From JBGPQJ01 sp963709295 (GTDB lineage: Bacteria > Chloroflexota > Anaerolineae > Anaerolineales > Villigracilaceae), in NCBI GenBank assembly GCA_963709295.1, contig CAVPVW010000002.1, positions 496,001 through 560,000 of the forward strand: DNA of 64,000 nucleotides. The letters run 5' to 3'. Below the pieces are notes generated by a model, which searched no databases, was not told where the DNA came from, and worked only from the letters and a program-made list of their open reading frames with translations. The translations under genes and the position numbers were made by a program. Every line of letters begins with the position of its first letter. Positions within the stretch are counted from its first letter, which is position 1. Below are positions 1 to 8,375 of this stretch, one piece after another.

Positions 1-182
1 TGCGCCATGTGCGAAGATGCCGCAGACGACCCGGAGCAAAAGTCCGATTTTTCAACAAGCAGCACGTCCACCCCATTGGCCGCCAGATCGCGGAATACAC
101 CCACGCCGTTGATGCCTCCGCCGACGATCAGGACGGTTGGGGATTTGGTCTCGAGGGAAGAAAAGATATCGTGTCGTTTCAT
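1..182 (-). CDS. glpD: FAD-dependent glycerol-3-phosphate dehydrogenase, N-terminal part (cut by window edge)
   Basis: Only the first 60 codons are present; the gene runs off the left edge. They contain a dinucleotide-binding motif, VGGGINGVGVFRDLA, followed by the acidic strand end LLVEKSDF and CSGSSAASSHM. This is the characteristic N-terminus of the GlpD/GlpA family, which oxidises glycerol-3-phosphate to dihydroxyacetone phosphate with FAD and passes electrons to the quinone pool. The ATG lies 6 bases after the glpK stop on the same strand, so kinase and dehydrogenase form one catabolic operon in the order glpK-glpD. Family assignment is firm; whether the enzyme is the aerobic (GlpD) or anaerobic (GlpA) type cannot be decided from this fragment. 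Confidence 0.85.
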   Translation of the reverse strand, partial: MKRHDIFSSLETKSPTVLIVGGGINGVGVFRDLAANGVDVLLVEKSDFCSGSSAASSHMA

Positions 183-188
183 AGAATC

Positions 189-1670
189 CTATTCAATCCA
201 ATCAAAGGTTCGTGTGACCGCTTTTTTCCAGTCAGCATAGAGCAAATCCCGACGGGTTAAGTCCATTTGAGGCTGCCATTCCTTGTCCTTGCCCCAGTTG
301 GCGCGTAATTCATCGAAGTTTTTCCAGAAACCAACCGCCAGTCCCGCAGCATAGGCGGCACCAAGAGCGGTCGTCTCAGCCACCTTGGGGCGAATGACAG
401 GCACGGATAAGACGTCCGCCTGGAATTGCATCAGCAGCTCATTGAACACCATTCCGCCATCCACTTTGAGAGTGGTGAGTTTCACCCCGGAGTCTTTTTC
501 CATGGCATCCAGCACCTCGCGAGTCTGGTAGGCGGTGGCTTCGAGAGCGGCCCGGGCAAAGTGACCCTTGTTGACATAGCGCGTCATGCCGACGATCGCT
601 CCGCGGGCATCCGACCGCCAATAAGGGGCGAACAACCCGGAAAATGCCGGAACAAAATAAATCCCGCCGTTATCCTCCACTGTCCGGGCGAGAGTCTCCA
701 CATCCGCGGATTTTTCGATAAGACCCAGGTTGTCCCTCAACCACTGCACCAGCGCACCGGTGATGGCGATGGAACCTTCAAGTGCATAGACTGCCTTCTG
801 CCCGCCAATCTTGTAACCCAGCGTGGTGAGCAATCCAGACTTCGATGGCACCGGTTTCTCGCCCGTGTTCATCAGCATGAAACAGCCGGTGCCGTAGGTG
901 TTCTTGGCTTCTCCGGGGGTATAACATGCCTGCCCGAAAAGCGCCGCCTGCTGATCACCCAGATCCCCTGCAACAGGGATGCCGCCCATGGCCCCTCGCG
1001 CCTGTCCATAGACTTCAGACGACGAGCGGATTTCAGGAAGCATCGCGCGAGGGATGCCCAGCAGGGACAGGATCTCATCATCCCAATCCAACGTGGCGAG
1101 GTTCATCATCAGAGTACGCGAGGCATTCGTCACGTCAGTCACGTGCGAGCCGGTCAGGTTCCAGACGATCCAGGTATCGATGTTTCCGAAGAGCAGATCC
1201 CCTGCTTCGGCTTTTTCGCGCGCACCCGGGACGTTATCCAGAATCCATTTGATCTTGGGCCCTGAGAAATAGGTCGCCAGAGGCAGACCGGTCTTCGCGC
1301 GCAGGCGGTCCTGGCCGCCGGATTTTGCCAATTCGTGGCACACGACATCCGTGCGGGTATCCTGCCAGACGATGGCGTTATAAACCGGCTTGCCGGTGGA
1401 TTTCTCCCAGACCACGGTCGTTTCGCGCTGATTGGTGATGCCGACTGCCGCGACATCCGCAGCGGCAATCCCGGATTTATCCAACGCCCCGCGCATGACC
1501 TGCTGCGTGCGCTCCCAGATCTCGAGCGGATCGTGCTCCACCCACCCGGGTTTGGGATAAATTTGTTTGTGTTCCTTCTGATCCGCACCTGCAATATTCC
1601 CTGCATGGTCAAAAAGAATGCAGCGTGTGCTGGTCGTGCCCTGGTCCAGGGCGGCGATAAATTTGGACAT
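189..1670 (-). CDS. glpK: Glycerol kinase
   Basis: A 493-residue FGGY-family kinase that phosphorylates glycerol with ATP in the cytoplasm to give sn-glycerol-3-phosphate. The N-terminus has the phosphate-1 loop ALDQGTTSTR and the glycerol-kinase motif PGWVEHDP. The middle contains GDLGDQQAALFGQ and the C-terminal half KVDGGMVFNELLMQ, both typical of GlpK. Length matches the family (about 500 residues). The ATG is preceded by a strong GGAGGGG site 3 bases upstream. It is the first gene of a glpK-glpD operon with a recognisable promoter just upstream. Part of the untranslated region resembles the repeats in front of the SorC-type regulator at 4023, which suggests that regulator may act here (inference). 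Confidence 0.97.
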   Translation of the reverse strand: MSKFIAALDQGTTSTRCILFDHAGNIAGADQKEHKQIYPKPGWVEHDPLEIWERTQQVMRGALDKSGIAAADVAAVGITNQRETTVVWEKSTGKPVYNAIVWQDTRTDVVCHELAKSGGQDRLRAKTGLPLATYFSGPKIKWILDNVPGAREKAEAGDLLFGNIDTWIVWNLTGSHVTDVTNASRTLMMNLATLDWDDEILSLLGIPRAMLPEIRSSSEVYGQARGAMGGIPVAGDLGDQQAALFGQACYTPGEAKNTYGTGCFMLMNTGEKPVPSKSGLLTTLGYKIGGQKAVYALEGSIAITGALVQWLRDNLGLIEKSADVETLARTVEDNGGIYFVPAFSGLFAPYWRSDARGAIVGMTRYVNKGHFARAALEATAYQTREVLDAMEKDSGVKLTTLKVDGGMVFNELLMQFQADVLSVPVIRPKVAETTALGAAYAAGLAVGFWKNFDELRANWGKDKEWQPQMDLTRRDLLYADWKKAVTRTFDWIE

Positions 1671-1697
1671 TTACCCCTCCGTATACTACGTTCAAGA

Positions 1698-1757
1698 TAT
1701 TAAATCGTTTTGTTCAATAGAAGAACTTTATAAATTACGATAATCGCTTTGTTTCAA
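1698..1757 (-). promoter_or_regulatory. glpK promoter and possible operator
   Basis: On the minus strand TTGAAA (1752-1757) and TTTATA (1729-1734) are separated by 17 bases, a good sigma-70-type promoter. Just downstream is TATTGAACAAAACG, which differs by one added A from TATTGAACAAACG in front of the SorC-type gene (3883-3895). An imperfect inverted repeat, GTTC-N7-GAAC, overlaps it (about 1712-1726). The position downstream of the -10 box would suit a repressor. Operator role is inferred from this similarity only. Confidence 0.55.
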
Positions 1758-1789
1758 AAAAAGTAATTGATAAATTTCAGACTTATTTA

Positions 1790-1820
1790 CTGGGGCTGCC
1801 AATTTTTCTGACAGCCCCAG
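1790..1820 (-). terminator. Hairpin after the membrane hydrolase gene
   Basis: Perfect 9-bp stem CTGGGGCTG/CAGCCCCAG with a 13-base loop, 38 bases beyond the stop of the minus-strand hydrolase gene. It lacks a good T-run on the minus side, so it may be a weak or factor-assisted terminator. It sits just upstream of the glpK promoter. Confidence 0.5.
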
Positions 1821-1857
1821 TATGGAATTACTTTGGTGAAATCAAAACGACGATTCT

Positions 1858-3688
1858 TTACTGGACAAAGACGGTTCCCGCAGTCATAAACCAGGTGATC
1901 AGGATTGAAATCATCAATGCGCCCAGGTAGATGCGGCCTGTCCGACGATAGAACCAGGTGTGCATCCAAAACAGGATGATGAACTCAGGGATGTACACGA
2001 AGAGCATCAACGGCCATATCCCGCTGAACTGCGCCAAGCCCACATTTTCGAAACCTGGGCCCATTCCCATGGTGAACCAGGGGACATATTGGAATAGCCA
2101 GACCAGGAACAAACCGAATACCATGGCGTACACATTCTTTAGCCACCACATCCACTGTGACTTCCGCGGGGTGGCATATTCCTTCTGGTGAATCTCACCG
2201 AACAGGAAAAGACCGCCGTTGATCAGGAAGAACAGCAGTGCCGGGATGAGGTAAATGAAGAAATATCCCACGCGGTTGAGGCTGCTGAACTGCCGCATGA
2301 ACGGCCAGGCAAAACGGAATTCCTGCCCAAGGAACCACTGGGAGATCCCCTCCAGGATATACATCCAGGCGAAGAGAATGAAAACCAGCAGGAGTGTTTT
2401 GCCTATGATCCCCCAATCAAATTTCCACTTCTCCTGGTCGAACGAGGCGCCCATGTCATACATGGTCACGCCCTTCTTCTTGGCGCCGCGATACCAGATG
2501 AAGAACAGGATCGCGCAAACAATCGCGTTGGCCAGGAAGAACCACGCCACGCCGTTCGCCATCTGCATCTTCAGGAAAGGCAAGTACGTCTCGATCTTGC
2601 CGCCGATGAAACCCCACTGGGTGGTCAAGGGATACAGGACGGCGCCGATCAGGGCATTGATGGTGGCGAAGATCCACCAGATTTTAGGACTGGCGACATA
2701 CCGATTCGGTATCGGCTGGGCGACTGGCTGGAAGTAACCGGAGGCAAGGATGAGATTGGTCAGGGGTACGAGCGAGAAGAGGGTCACCAGAAGGGTGATC
2801 AACCCGAAGATCTCTTTCCACATGAAGATCTGGCTGGTCGGTTCGATCCACTGGCTGCCCTTTTCACCCCCCTGCAGGGCGAGATTCATCCAAATCACCG
2901 CCTCAGCCACCGACTTGTTCACGAGCGGGAGGAAATGGTGCTCCATATTGATCAGCGTCATCTTCCGGGCGGTGCCATCGGCGAAATTTCCGTAGGTCTC
3001 CTCATACTCGATCGGACCTGTTAATCCCAGGGCGGCCAGGCGGGTTTCGCTGCTGGTCAGGTTCTCGGTACGAGGCTGGTTCTCCCGGAATCCGGCGAAC
3101 TCGTCAAAACGGGCTTGTGTGATCAGGACATTGGGAAGTTCAGGGCTTCCCGGAGATGACGCTTGCTGGTTGAGTGCCTTGACGTTTTCCGGGAACAGGG
3201 CAGGCAGCTTCACCGCGTTCATGCCTCCCATGGAGTGACCCATCGCACCAATGTTCGAAGCGTCCACAAAAGGAAGAGTGATCAAATACGCCAGCGCAGT
3301 CTCGTTCCCCATGACATACGTGGGATCCGCAAACCACCCGCCGATGTTCATACCAGTCGTGGACGAATCGCCGTGCCCCAGCGCATCCGGCGCAAGCACT
3401 ACAAAACCACGCCGGGCCAGTTCGATCGAGAAGGGCGCCTGTACATCCTTATCGTTCTGATAGCCGTGCATATTTAATAATGGCAGGGGCGGGATTTTCA
3501 GCTGTAGCTGTTTTTGGCTGGTAGAGCTTGGCTGCAACCACATCGCCGTTTTTATCGATAATTCTTACCTGGGTGACGACGACCTTACCGAATTCTCTCT
3601 CAAGTGCGTAAGCCATCGTCGCTGAAAGAAAGATGATCACTACACATCCAATAAGCCAGTATAGTTGCTTGCGGATTTCTGGTTTCAT
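1858..3688 (-). CDS. Membrane-bound alpha/beta hydrolase (one frameshift)
   Basis: Read across a one-base break this is a protein of about 609 residues. Residues 10-30 form an N-terminal membrane anchor. The next ~290 residues are an alpha/beta hydrolase with NMHGYQNDKD (oxyanion region), nucleophile elbow GHSMGG and probable catalytic histidine in INMEHHF. The C-terminal half has about seven hydrophobic helices of unknown function. The first 70 codons are in one frame and the rest in the next. Removing one T from TTT at 3473-3475 (AAA on the coding strand) joins them as AIINMHGYQN, exactly as expected for the fold. The start has AGGAGA upstream. It is divergent from the SorC-type regulator. 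Substrate unknown; lipase/esterase-type activity is a guess from the fold. Confidence 0.75.
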
Positions 3689-3846
3689 TATCTTCTCCTA
3701 TATGAACTGAAATTGAAAAAAGGGAATAAATCATCAGTATTGTATTCAGATGGATTTACGAATATGCGCCTCCTTCCATTGCCTTTTCGATGATGCCTCT
3801 CGAAATCTGGTCATTGCATAGAAGCGGTCCATTAATCAAATCTTAA

Positions 3847-3864
3847 TGTTCATTATATAGAACA
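3847..3864. promoter_or_regulatory. Inverted repeat in the divergent hydrolase/SorC intergenic region
   Basis: TGTTC-ATTATATA-GAACA is a perfect 5-bp inverted repeat around an AT core. A looser version (GTTC-N7-GAAC) lies near the glpK promoter. It is a candidate regulator site; no direct evidence. Confidence 0.35.
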
Positions 3865-3884
3865 CGAGCAATCGGCAACTGATA

Positions 3885-3964
3885 TTGAACAAACGTGCAA
3901 ATCCAATCTATTTATTGCACCCCTAAGCGGGAAAATGTCCACAGGGCATTGCACAAACGTGCAA
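3885..3964 (+). promoter_or_regulatory. Two repeated inverted-repeat operators before the SorC-type regulator gene
   Basis: TTGCAC-AAAC-GTGCAA (3949-3964) is a perfect inverted repeat. TTGAAC-AAAC-GTGCAA (3885-3900) is the same site with one arm mismatch. They lie 64 bases apart, about six helical turns, on the same face of the DNA. The downstream copy is followed by a TATACT -10 box (3970-3975), so it covers the -35 region. SorC-family proteins are tetramers that commonly bind paired operators, so autoregulation by the downstream gene is likely (inference). The rest of the 334-base gap (3689-4022) shows no gene. Confidence 0.6.
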
Positions 3965-4022
3965 TATGCTATACTTTACCTAATCAGGATAGGATTTCAC
4001 ACGAAAGGGAAGAATATCAAGT

Positions 4023-4988
4023 ATGGAAGATTCCGATAAGACTGCGGATGCCATCCGAGCGGCCCGGATGTATTACTACCAAAATATGACCACCGAAGCG
4101 ATTGCCCGGGAACTGAGCATGTCGCGTTCAACCATCTCCCGCCTGTTGAGTTTTGCCAGGACCAAGGGACTGGTGGACATCCGGATTGTGGACCCCAATG
4201 AACACCCCCAACAGCTTGAGCAGAAAATCATTGAGAGATTCAAAATCAAACGTGTGCACGTGGTCCCCGTCCCGGACATTCTCGGTGAAGCGGAATGGCT
4301 GGACCGCGTGGCGCAATACACTGCCAATTACTGGAATACCATTTTTAATTCGAACATGATCCTGGGAATTGCCTGGGGAACGACCACCAGCGCGGTGTCC
4401 CGGCATCTCATTCAAAAAGCGACCCACAACTCTCAAATCGTCCAACTCAACGGCGCAGGCAATACCCAGACCATGGGGATCGAATATGCCAGCGAAATCA
4501 TTATGCGCTTTTCGCAAAATTACCAGGCCATTGCGCATCTTTTTCCAGTTCCCACTTTTTTCGATTATGCGGAGACGAAAAAAGCCCTGTGGGAGGAGAG
4601 AAGCATCCAGCGATTGCTTGACCTTCAGAATAAAGCCGATTTACTTCTCTTTAGCATCGGAGCGGTCAATGCCGGTATTCCCAGCCATGTTTACAGTGGC
4701 GGTTATCTGGAGAAACAGGATTATGCGGAGTTGGAAAAGGAAGGTCTCGTCGGGGATATCGCCACAGTCTTCTTCCGAGAGAATGGCAGCTTCAACGATG
4801 TTGCCATCAACAATCGGGCAAGCGGACCCAGCCTTGATCTCTTTAAAAAGAAATACAGTGTCTGTGTGGTTTCAGGATTGGCCAAGGTGCGAGGGATTCA
4901 TGCTGCGCTCAAAGGGGGTCTGATGAAAGAACTCATCGTGGACGAACCGACTGCCCGGACACTGGTTGATGAATTTGTTCCGTTGTAA
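4023..4988 (+). CDS. SorC/DeoR-family sugar-responsive transcriptional regulator
   Basis: 321 residues. The N-terminal helix-turn-helix, YYYQNMTTEAIARELSMSRS at residues 17-36 and then TISRLL, is typical of the SorC family. The remaining 260 residues are the SugarBinding domain, with GIAWGTT, QLNGAGNT, LLLFSIGAVNAG and the C-terminal VSGLAKVRGIHAALKGG that close the phosphosugar pocket. Such proteins bind phosphorylated sugars or polyols and control neighbouring catabolic genes. It is transcribed away from the hydrolase and glpKD genes, and its own promoter carries two inverted repeats. Control of glpK is plausible because a very similar sequence lies at the glpK promoter. The ligand is unknown. 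Confidence 0.88.
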   Translation: MEDSDKTADAIRAARMYYYQNMTTEAIARELSMSRSTISRLLSFARTKGLVDIRIVDPNEHPQQLEQKIIERFKIKRVHVVPVPDILGEAEWLDRVAQYTANYWNTIFNSNMILGIAWGTTTSAVSRHLIQKATHNSQIVQLNGAGNTQTMGIEYASEIIMRFSQNYQAIAHLFPVPTFFDYAETKKALWEERSIQRLLDLQNKADLLLFSIGAVNAGIPSHVYSGGYLEKQDYAELEKEGLVGDIATVFFRENGSFNDVAINNRASGPSLDLFKKKYSVCVVSGLAKVRGIHAALKGGLMKELIVDEPTARTLVDEFVPL

Positions 4989-5000
4989 AGAAGGACTCGT

Positions 5001-5909
5001 TTATTTACCCCAACGTGTCCCCGCCAGGAAAGCTTTCCCCTCCATCGCTTTTTTACCCGCTGGCTGGACAATATCCAAAACCAGAATCCTATCCCCTGTG
5101 CCGACGGCGGGTGACTTCTGGAGTACGAGATGTTCGCCCGGATCGGACTTTCCTTCCACGACGTGTGCCTGATGCACTTTTATCAATCCCCCCTGCCACT
5201 CAAAGTAAGTCCCCGGCCAGGGGTTGAACGCTCGAACTCGCCTCTCCAATTCTTCGGCTGACCGGGTAAAGTCGAGCAATCCATCTTCTTTCTTGAGCAT
5301 GGGAGCATACGTCACGCCTTCTTCAGGCTGAGGCCGGGGCTGGATTAACCCATCCAGATAGCCGGGCAAGGTCTCCATAAGCAATTCCGCTCCCAGCGTG
5401 GACATCCTCTCAAACAAGGAGCCGGCTGTATCGTCAGGCTTGATCGGCATGGCGCGCTGCGAAAGCATGGGACCGGTATCCACGCCGCTATCCATTTTCA
5501 TGATCGTGATGCCCGTCTCTTTGTCGCTAGCCAAAATCGCCGCCTGGATGGGCGCCGCACCACGCCAGCGCGGAAGCAGCGATCCATGCACATTGACGCA
5601 GCCATAGTGAGGCATGTCCAGCACTGCCGGGCGGAGGATTTGTCCAAACGCGGCGACCACGATCAGGTCGGGAGCCCATGCCTGGAGTTGGACCATCGCC
5701 TCGGGGGCACGCAGCTTTTCAGGCTGCATGACCGGCAGGCCAAGTTCAAGTGCCGTGGTTTTTACCGGTGGAGCGGCCAGTGTCCGTCCGCGCCCGGCTT
5801 CGCGGTCTGGCTGGGTCACCACACCCACGATTGGATAAATCGCTGCCAGTGCTTTCAAGCTTGGAACAGCAAAATCAGGCGATCCCATGAAAACGATTGG
5901 GCAGGACAT
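5001..5909 (-). CDS. fmt: Methionyl-tRNA formyltransferase
   Basis: 302 residues, slightly short of the usual 310-315. It transfers the formyl group of 10-formyl-THF to Met-tRNAfMet for translation start. Visible motifs are FMGSPDFAVPSL at the N-terminus, the catalytic region VNVHGSLLPRWRGAAPIQ (Asn, His and the SLLP folate motif), and DTGPMLSQ with the downstream Asp. The C-terminal domain contains RVRAFNPWPGTYFEW. The gene converges with the SorC-type regulator, leaving 12 bases between their ends. There is no Shine-Dalgarno site before the ATG, and TAAAAT ends 6 bases upstream of it (5916-5921), so the message may be leaderless. Confidence 0.95.
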   Translation of the reverse strand: MSCPIVFMGSPDFAVPSLKALAAIYPIVGVVTQPDREAGRGRTLAAPPVKTTALELGLPVMQPEKLRAPEAMVQLQAWAPDLIVVAAFGQILRPAVLDMPHYGCVNVHGSLLPRWRGAAPIQAAILASDKETGITIMKMDSGVDTGPMLSQRAMPIKPDDTAGSLFERMSTLGAELLMETLPGYLDGLIQPRPQPEEGVTYAPMLKKEDGLLDFTRSAEELERRVRAFNPWPGTYFEWQGGLIKVHQAHVVEGKSDPGEHLVLQKSPAVGTGDRILVLDIVQPAGKKAMEGKAFLAGTRWGK

Positions 5910-6009
5910 GAGTTGATTTTACATCTGTTTTTACAATCCAAATACATAGTCAGGGGCGTCATGGATTGCATGGAATTTCACAATAAGATTAACAGGTAAT
6001 GCAAATCGG

Positions 6010-6038
6010 TTGATTTTTGTCTCTTTTAGTTGTAAAAT
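6010..6038 (+). promoter_or_regulatory. Promoter of the DUF4870 gene at 6078
   Basis: TTGATT (6010-6015) and TAAAAT (6033-6038) are separated by exactly 17 bases. The ribosome site AGGAGG lies shortly before the ATG at 6078. Confidence 0.6.
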
Positions 6039-6077
6039 AGCTGAAATCATTTCATAAGACCATTCAGGAGGATAAAA

Positions 6078-6410
6078 ATGTCTCAAGGTTCTTCGGCAGG
6101 TAGTAGTAGCAATGATAAAATCTGGGCGGCGCTTGGGTACCCCATTGTTCTTATTTCAATAATTCTGCTCTTCATGGAAGATAAAAAATCACAGCCCTTC
6201 ATCAAATTCCATGCGGTGCAATCCATCGCGACGAACGTGGCATTTTACATTCTTGCCTTCGTGCTGTCTCTCTTCACTCTTGGAATCGGCGGACTTTGCG
6301 TGCCGGTTGTTTGGCTCCTTTTCTGGTACTGGGCTTACCGTACCTACAAGGGCGAGCAGTTTGAGATTCCGGTCGTCACCAATTTCATCCGCAAGCAGGG
6401 CTGGGTCTAA
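6078..6410 (+). CDS. DUF4870 small membrane protein
   Basis: 110 residues with hydrophobic helices near residues 15-35, 45-68 and 70-92. The segment FIKFHAVQSI resembles the KFHAxQ(A/S) motif that marks DUF4870 proteins, followed by WYWAYRTYKGEQFEIP. Function of the family is unknown. The start has a clear AGGAGG site 8 bases upstream. It is the first of three small membrane-protein genes (6078, 6565, 7456), each with its own terminator or ribosome site, so they are neighbours rather than one tight operon. Confidence 0.85.
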   Translation: MSQGSSAGSSSNDKIWAALGYPIVLISIILLFMEDKKSQPFIKFHAVQSIATNVAFYILAFVLSLFTLGIGGLCVPVVWLLFWYWAYRTYKGEQFEIPVVTNFIRKQGWV

Positions 6411-6428
6411 TTCTTCAGCCAACCAAAA

Positions 6429-6456
6429 GAAGCCTGCAAACCTGCAGGCTTCTTTT
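6429..6456 (+). terminator. Intrinsic terminator after 6078-6410
   Basis: Perfect 10-bp stem GAAGCCTGCA/TGCAGGCTTC with a four-base loop followed by TTTT, 18 bases after the stop codon. Confidence 0.9.
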
Positions 6457-6564
6457 CAATCCTTGTCCCTGCCACATGACTAAAATGACCAAAAGTGTGA
6501 TTTAATTGGGTCTGCACAACTATTATTGAACTCATACGTACATCAAAAGAAAACGGAGGTAAGA

Positions 6565-7329
6565 ATGGATTTTGGTCGGTCGTTTACTTTTCCCTTCCAG
6601 GACAAATCCTGGTTCTCAAAGCTCCTGATCGCGGCATTGATCTCCCTGGTGCCGATCTTGAACTTTGCCCTTGTCGGCTGGATAGTCGAGATCGCGAAAC
6701 GTGTCATGGACCACGAGCTGGAGGAACTTCCCGGTTGGGATAACTTCGGCAAGAAATTCATGGGCGGCTTGTATTACACCGTGGCCGGCTTCATCTATGC
6801 CCTGCCGGTAATCCTGGTGAGCTGCGTCATGTTCGCCATTTCTTTCGGCTCAACATTCGCGGCTGCGCAGGAAGGCAACACCGAAGAGGTCGTGGCCGCC
6901 ATCATGGCAGGCAATGGCATTGTTGTATTCTGCCTTAGCTGCCTGGTCATCCTCTACGGACTTGTCCTTTCCGTGCTCATGCCGGCGCTGTTGGTGCACT
7001 ACGCCAAGGAAGACAACTTCGGCGCCATGTTCAAACTGGGCGTTGTTTACGGCAAGGTTCGTGAGAATGCCGGAACCTTCTTCATGGCCTGGCTCGTGGC
7101 GCTGGTCTTCAGCTTTGTAGCCGGGCTTGCTCTGGGTGGCGCGACCGCCGTGCTCTCAGTTATTCCCTGCATCGGAACGATCGCAGCATTGATTATTTCC
7201 ATGCTGGCTACTCCTTATATATCCGTCGTGTACGCGCATCTTTTCGGCCAATACGGCGACAAGGCTTACGGTATCCCCGCCCCGATCAGTTCGGCCGGCA
7301 TTCCCGGCAGCCTGCCCCCTGCGTCGTAA
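6565..7329 (+). CDS. DUF4013 polytopic membrane protein
   Basis: 254 residues. The start MDFGRSFTFPFQDKSW is the hallmark of DUF4013 proteins and has CGGAGG six bases upstream, so this ATG is preferred over a TTG 39 bases earlier. About five to six membrane helices follow (residues 20-45, 65-95, 115-150, 165-215). The sequence ELEELPGWDNFGKKFMGGL is the soluble loop seen in this family. Function is unknown; the family resembles glycerophosphoryl-diester or export-type membrane proteins only in overall shape. It sits between two DUF4870 genes, a combination suggesting a shared envelope role. Confidence 0.8.
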   Translation: MDFGRSFTFPFQDKSWFSKLLIAALISLVPILNFALVGWIVEIAKRVMDHELEELPGWDNFGKKFMGGLYYTVAGFIYALPVILVSCVMFAISFGSTFAAAQEGNTEEVVAAIMAGNGIVVFCLSCLVILYGLVLSVLMPALLVHYAKEDNFGAMFKLGVVYGKVRENAGTFFMAWLVALVFSFVAGLALGGATAVLSVIPCIGTIAALIISMLATPYISVVYAHLFGQYGDKAYGIPAPISSAGIPGSLPPAS

Positions 7330-7350
7330 TCAGACCAGGATTTACCCTTC

Positions 7351-7385
7351 AAAAGACCAGCCGGAATTTTCGGCTGGTCTTTTTC
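7351..7385 (+). terminator. Intrinsic terminator after the DUF4013 gene
   Basis: AAAAGACCAGCCG/CGGCTGGTCTTTT forms a 13-bp stem around AATTT, followed by T residues. The A-run before the stem makes it symmetric. Confidence 0.9.
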
Positions 7386-7455
7386 GATGCAACTTCGAGA
7401 AGAAAAACCCGTATACTTAGGAAGAACTACAACCGTTCAAGATAAGGAGAATACC

Positions 7456-7989
7456 ATGCCCAAGAAAGACGAAACCCTCATTCAAGAATCCGTTCCGGCT
7501 GAAGTGCCGGCCGCCCCGGTAGCCCCCCCTGCGCCTCCCGCAGCCACGCCTCCGGCGCCTGCCCAGCCTGCTCCGCTCTCCCCGAGCGAGGAGCGCAACT
7601 GGGCCATGATCGCCCATATGAGCGTTCTCATTAACCTCGTGACCGGGTTGCTCGGCGCCCTGGCGGCCTTGATCATCTACCTGGTCTACAAGGACCGCTC
7701 GCGCTATGTGGCTTACCATGCCTGGCAATCCTTCCTCGTCCAGCTGATCTGCTGGGGCGGCGTGGGATTGATCCTCACTGCAATCTGGTTGGTGACGGGA
7801 ATGCTCTCATTGGCTCTCATCGGCTTGTTGTGCATCCCGTTTGCCTGTGTTCTCACCCCAGTTGTGTTATGCCTCCCGTTCGTCAACGTGATCGCCGGCG
7901 TGTGGGGTGGAATCCAGACCTCGCAGGGTCACGACTTCAAGTACTGGCTGGTCGGTGACTGGGTGCGCGGAATGCTCACCGGCGAGTAA
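7456..7989 (+). CDS. DUF4870 membrane protein with Pro/Ala-rich N-terminus
   Basis: 177 residues. Residues 10-45 are a low-complexity Pro/Ala stretch, likely an extended cytoplasmic tail. A DUF4870-like domain follows, with EERNWAMIAHMSVLINLVTG and the diagnostic YVAYHAWQSFLVQL, then three to four hydrophobic helices. The ATG is preceded by AAGGAG at a spacing of seven bases, so the upstream in-frame ATG at 7387, which lies inside the preceding terminator region, is not used. It is a paralogue in type of the 6078 protein. Function unknown. Confidence 0.82.
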   Translation: MPKKDETLIQESVPAEVPAAPVAPPAPPAATPPAPAQPAPLSPSEERNWAMIAHMSVLINLVTGLLGALAALIIYLVYKDRSRYVAYHAWQSFLVQLICWGGVGLILTAIWLVTGMLSLALIGLLCIPFACVLTPVVLCLPFVNVIAGVWGGIQTSQGHDFKYWLVGDWVRGMLTGE

Positions 7990-8016
7990 GACGGCCGCTC
8001 CACTCCATCTCACATT

Positions 8017-8051
8017 TCCCCTCTCTGGATTTTTTCAGGGAGGGGATTTTT
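8017..8051 (+). terminator. Intrinsic terminator after 7456-7989
   Basis: An 11-bp stem with one G:T pair (TCCCCTCTCTG/CAGGGAGGGGA), an 8-base loop and TTTTT after it, 27 bases beyond the stop. Confidence 0.8.
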
Positions 8052-8066
8052 GATGACATCCTTCCC

Positions 8067-8095
8067 TTGACTTTTGATTATCCCACCCGTAGAAT
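8067..8095 (+). promoter_or_regulatory. Promoter of the glycine riboswitch-gcv operon
   Basis: TTGACT (8067-8072) and TAGAAT (8090-8095) with a 17-base spacer. The transcript would start about 8102, just before the first aptamer. Confidence 0.7.
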
Positions 8096-8114
8096 GAAGC
8101 CGATAATTCAACAG

Positions 8115-8300
8115 CCACAGGGAAGAGACTCCCCATCTCACGTGGGAAGCGCCGAAGGGGCAACCCCGATCACTGCAGGACCGGGCGAAACTCTCAGGCA
8201 AAAGGACTCTGTGCTGGTTTCCTCTGGAAAGTCTCCAGCCATGGAGACACCGACGGGGCAAACCCTGTTCCTTGGGGTGAATCTCTCAGGTCACAGACAG
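8115..8300 (+). ncRNA. Tandem glycine riboswitch (two aptamers)
   Basis: Two consecutive glycine aptamers of about 90 bases each. The first (about 8119-8211) contains GGAAGAGACTC, GCGCCGAAGGGGCAA and ACTCTCAGGCAAAAGGAC. The second (about 8215-8300) contains GGAAAGTCTCC, CACCGACGGGGCAAA and AATCTCTCAGGTCACAGAC. These are the conserved glycine-aptamer blocks, in the cooperative tandem arrangement of classical gcvT RNAs. The RNA lies between a strong promoter and a terminator hairpin and precedes gcvH-gcvPA-gcvPB. In known examples glycine binding switches the operon on; that direction is assumed here. Confidence 0.95.
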
Positions 8301-8343
8301 AGGGCGCGCGGGTATCGAATCGCGTGCCCTTTTTGCTTTTTTT
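8301..8343 (+). terminator. Terminator of the glycine riboswitch (expression platform)
   Basis: AGGGCGCGCG pairs with CGCGTGCCCT around GGTATCGAAT and is followed by a T-rich tract (TTTTGCTTTTTTT). It directly follows the second aptamer, so formation of the hairpin when glycine is scarce would stop transcription before gcvH. Confidence 0.88.
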
Positions 8344-8375
8344 AATAATCCATCATCCCAAAGAAGGAGTAAGAC

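Noticed and set aside
2188..3024. A 278-codon plus-strand frame opposite the membrane hydrolase
   Set aside because: The product is highly charged low-complexity sequence, typical of reading a membrane-protein gene backwards.
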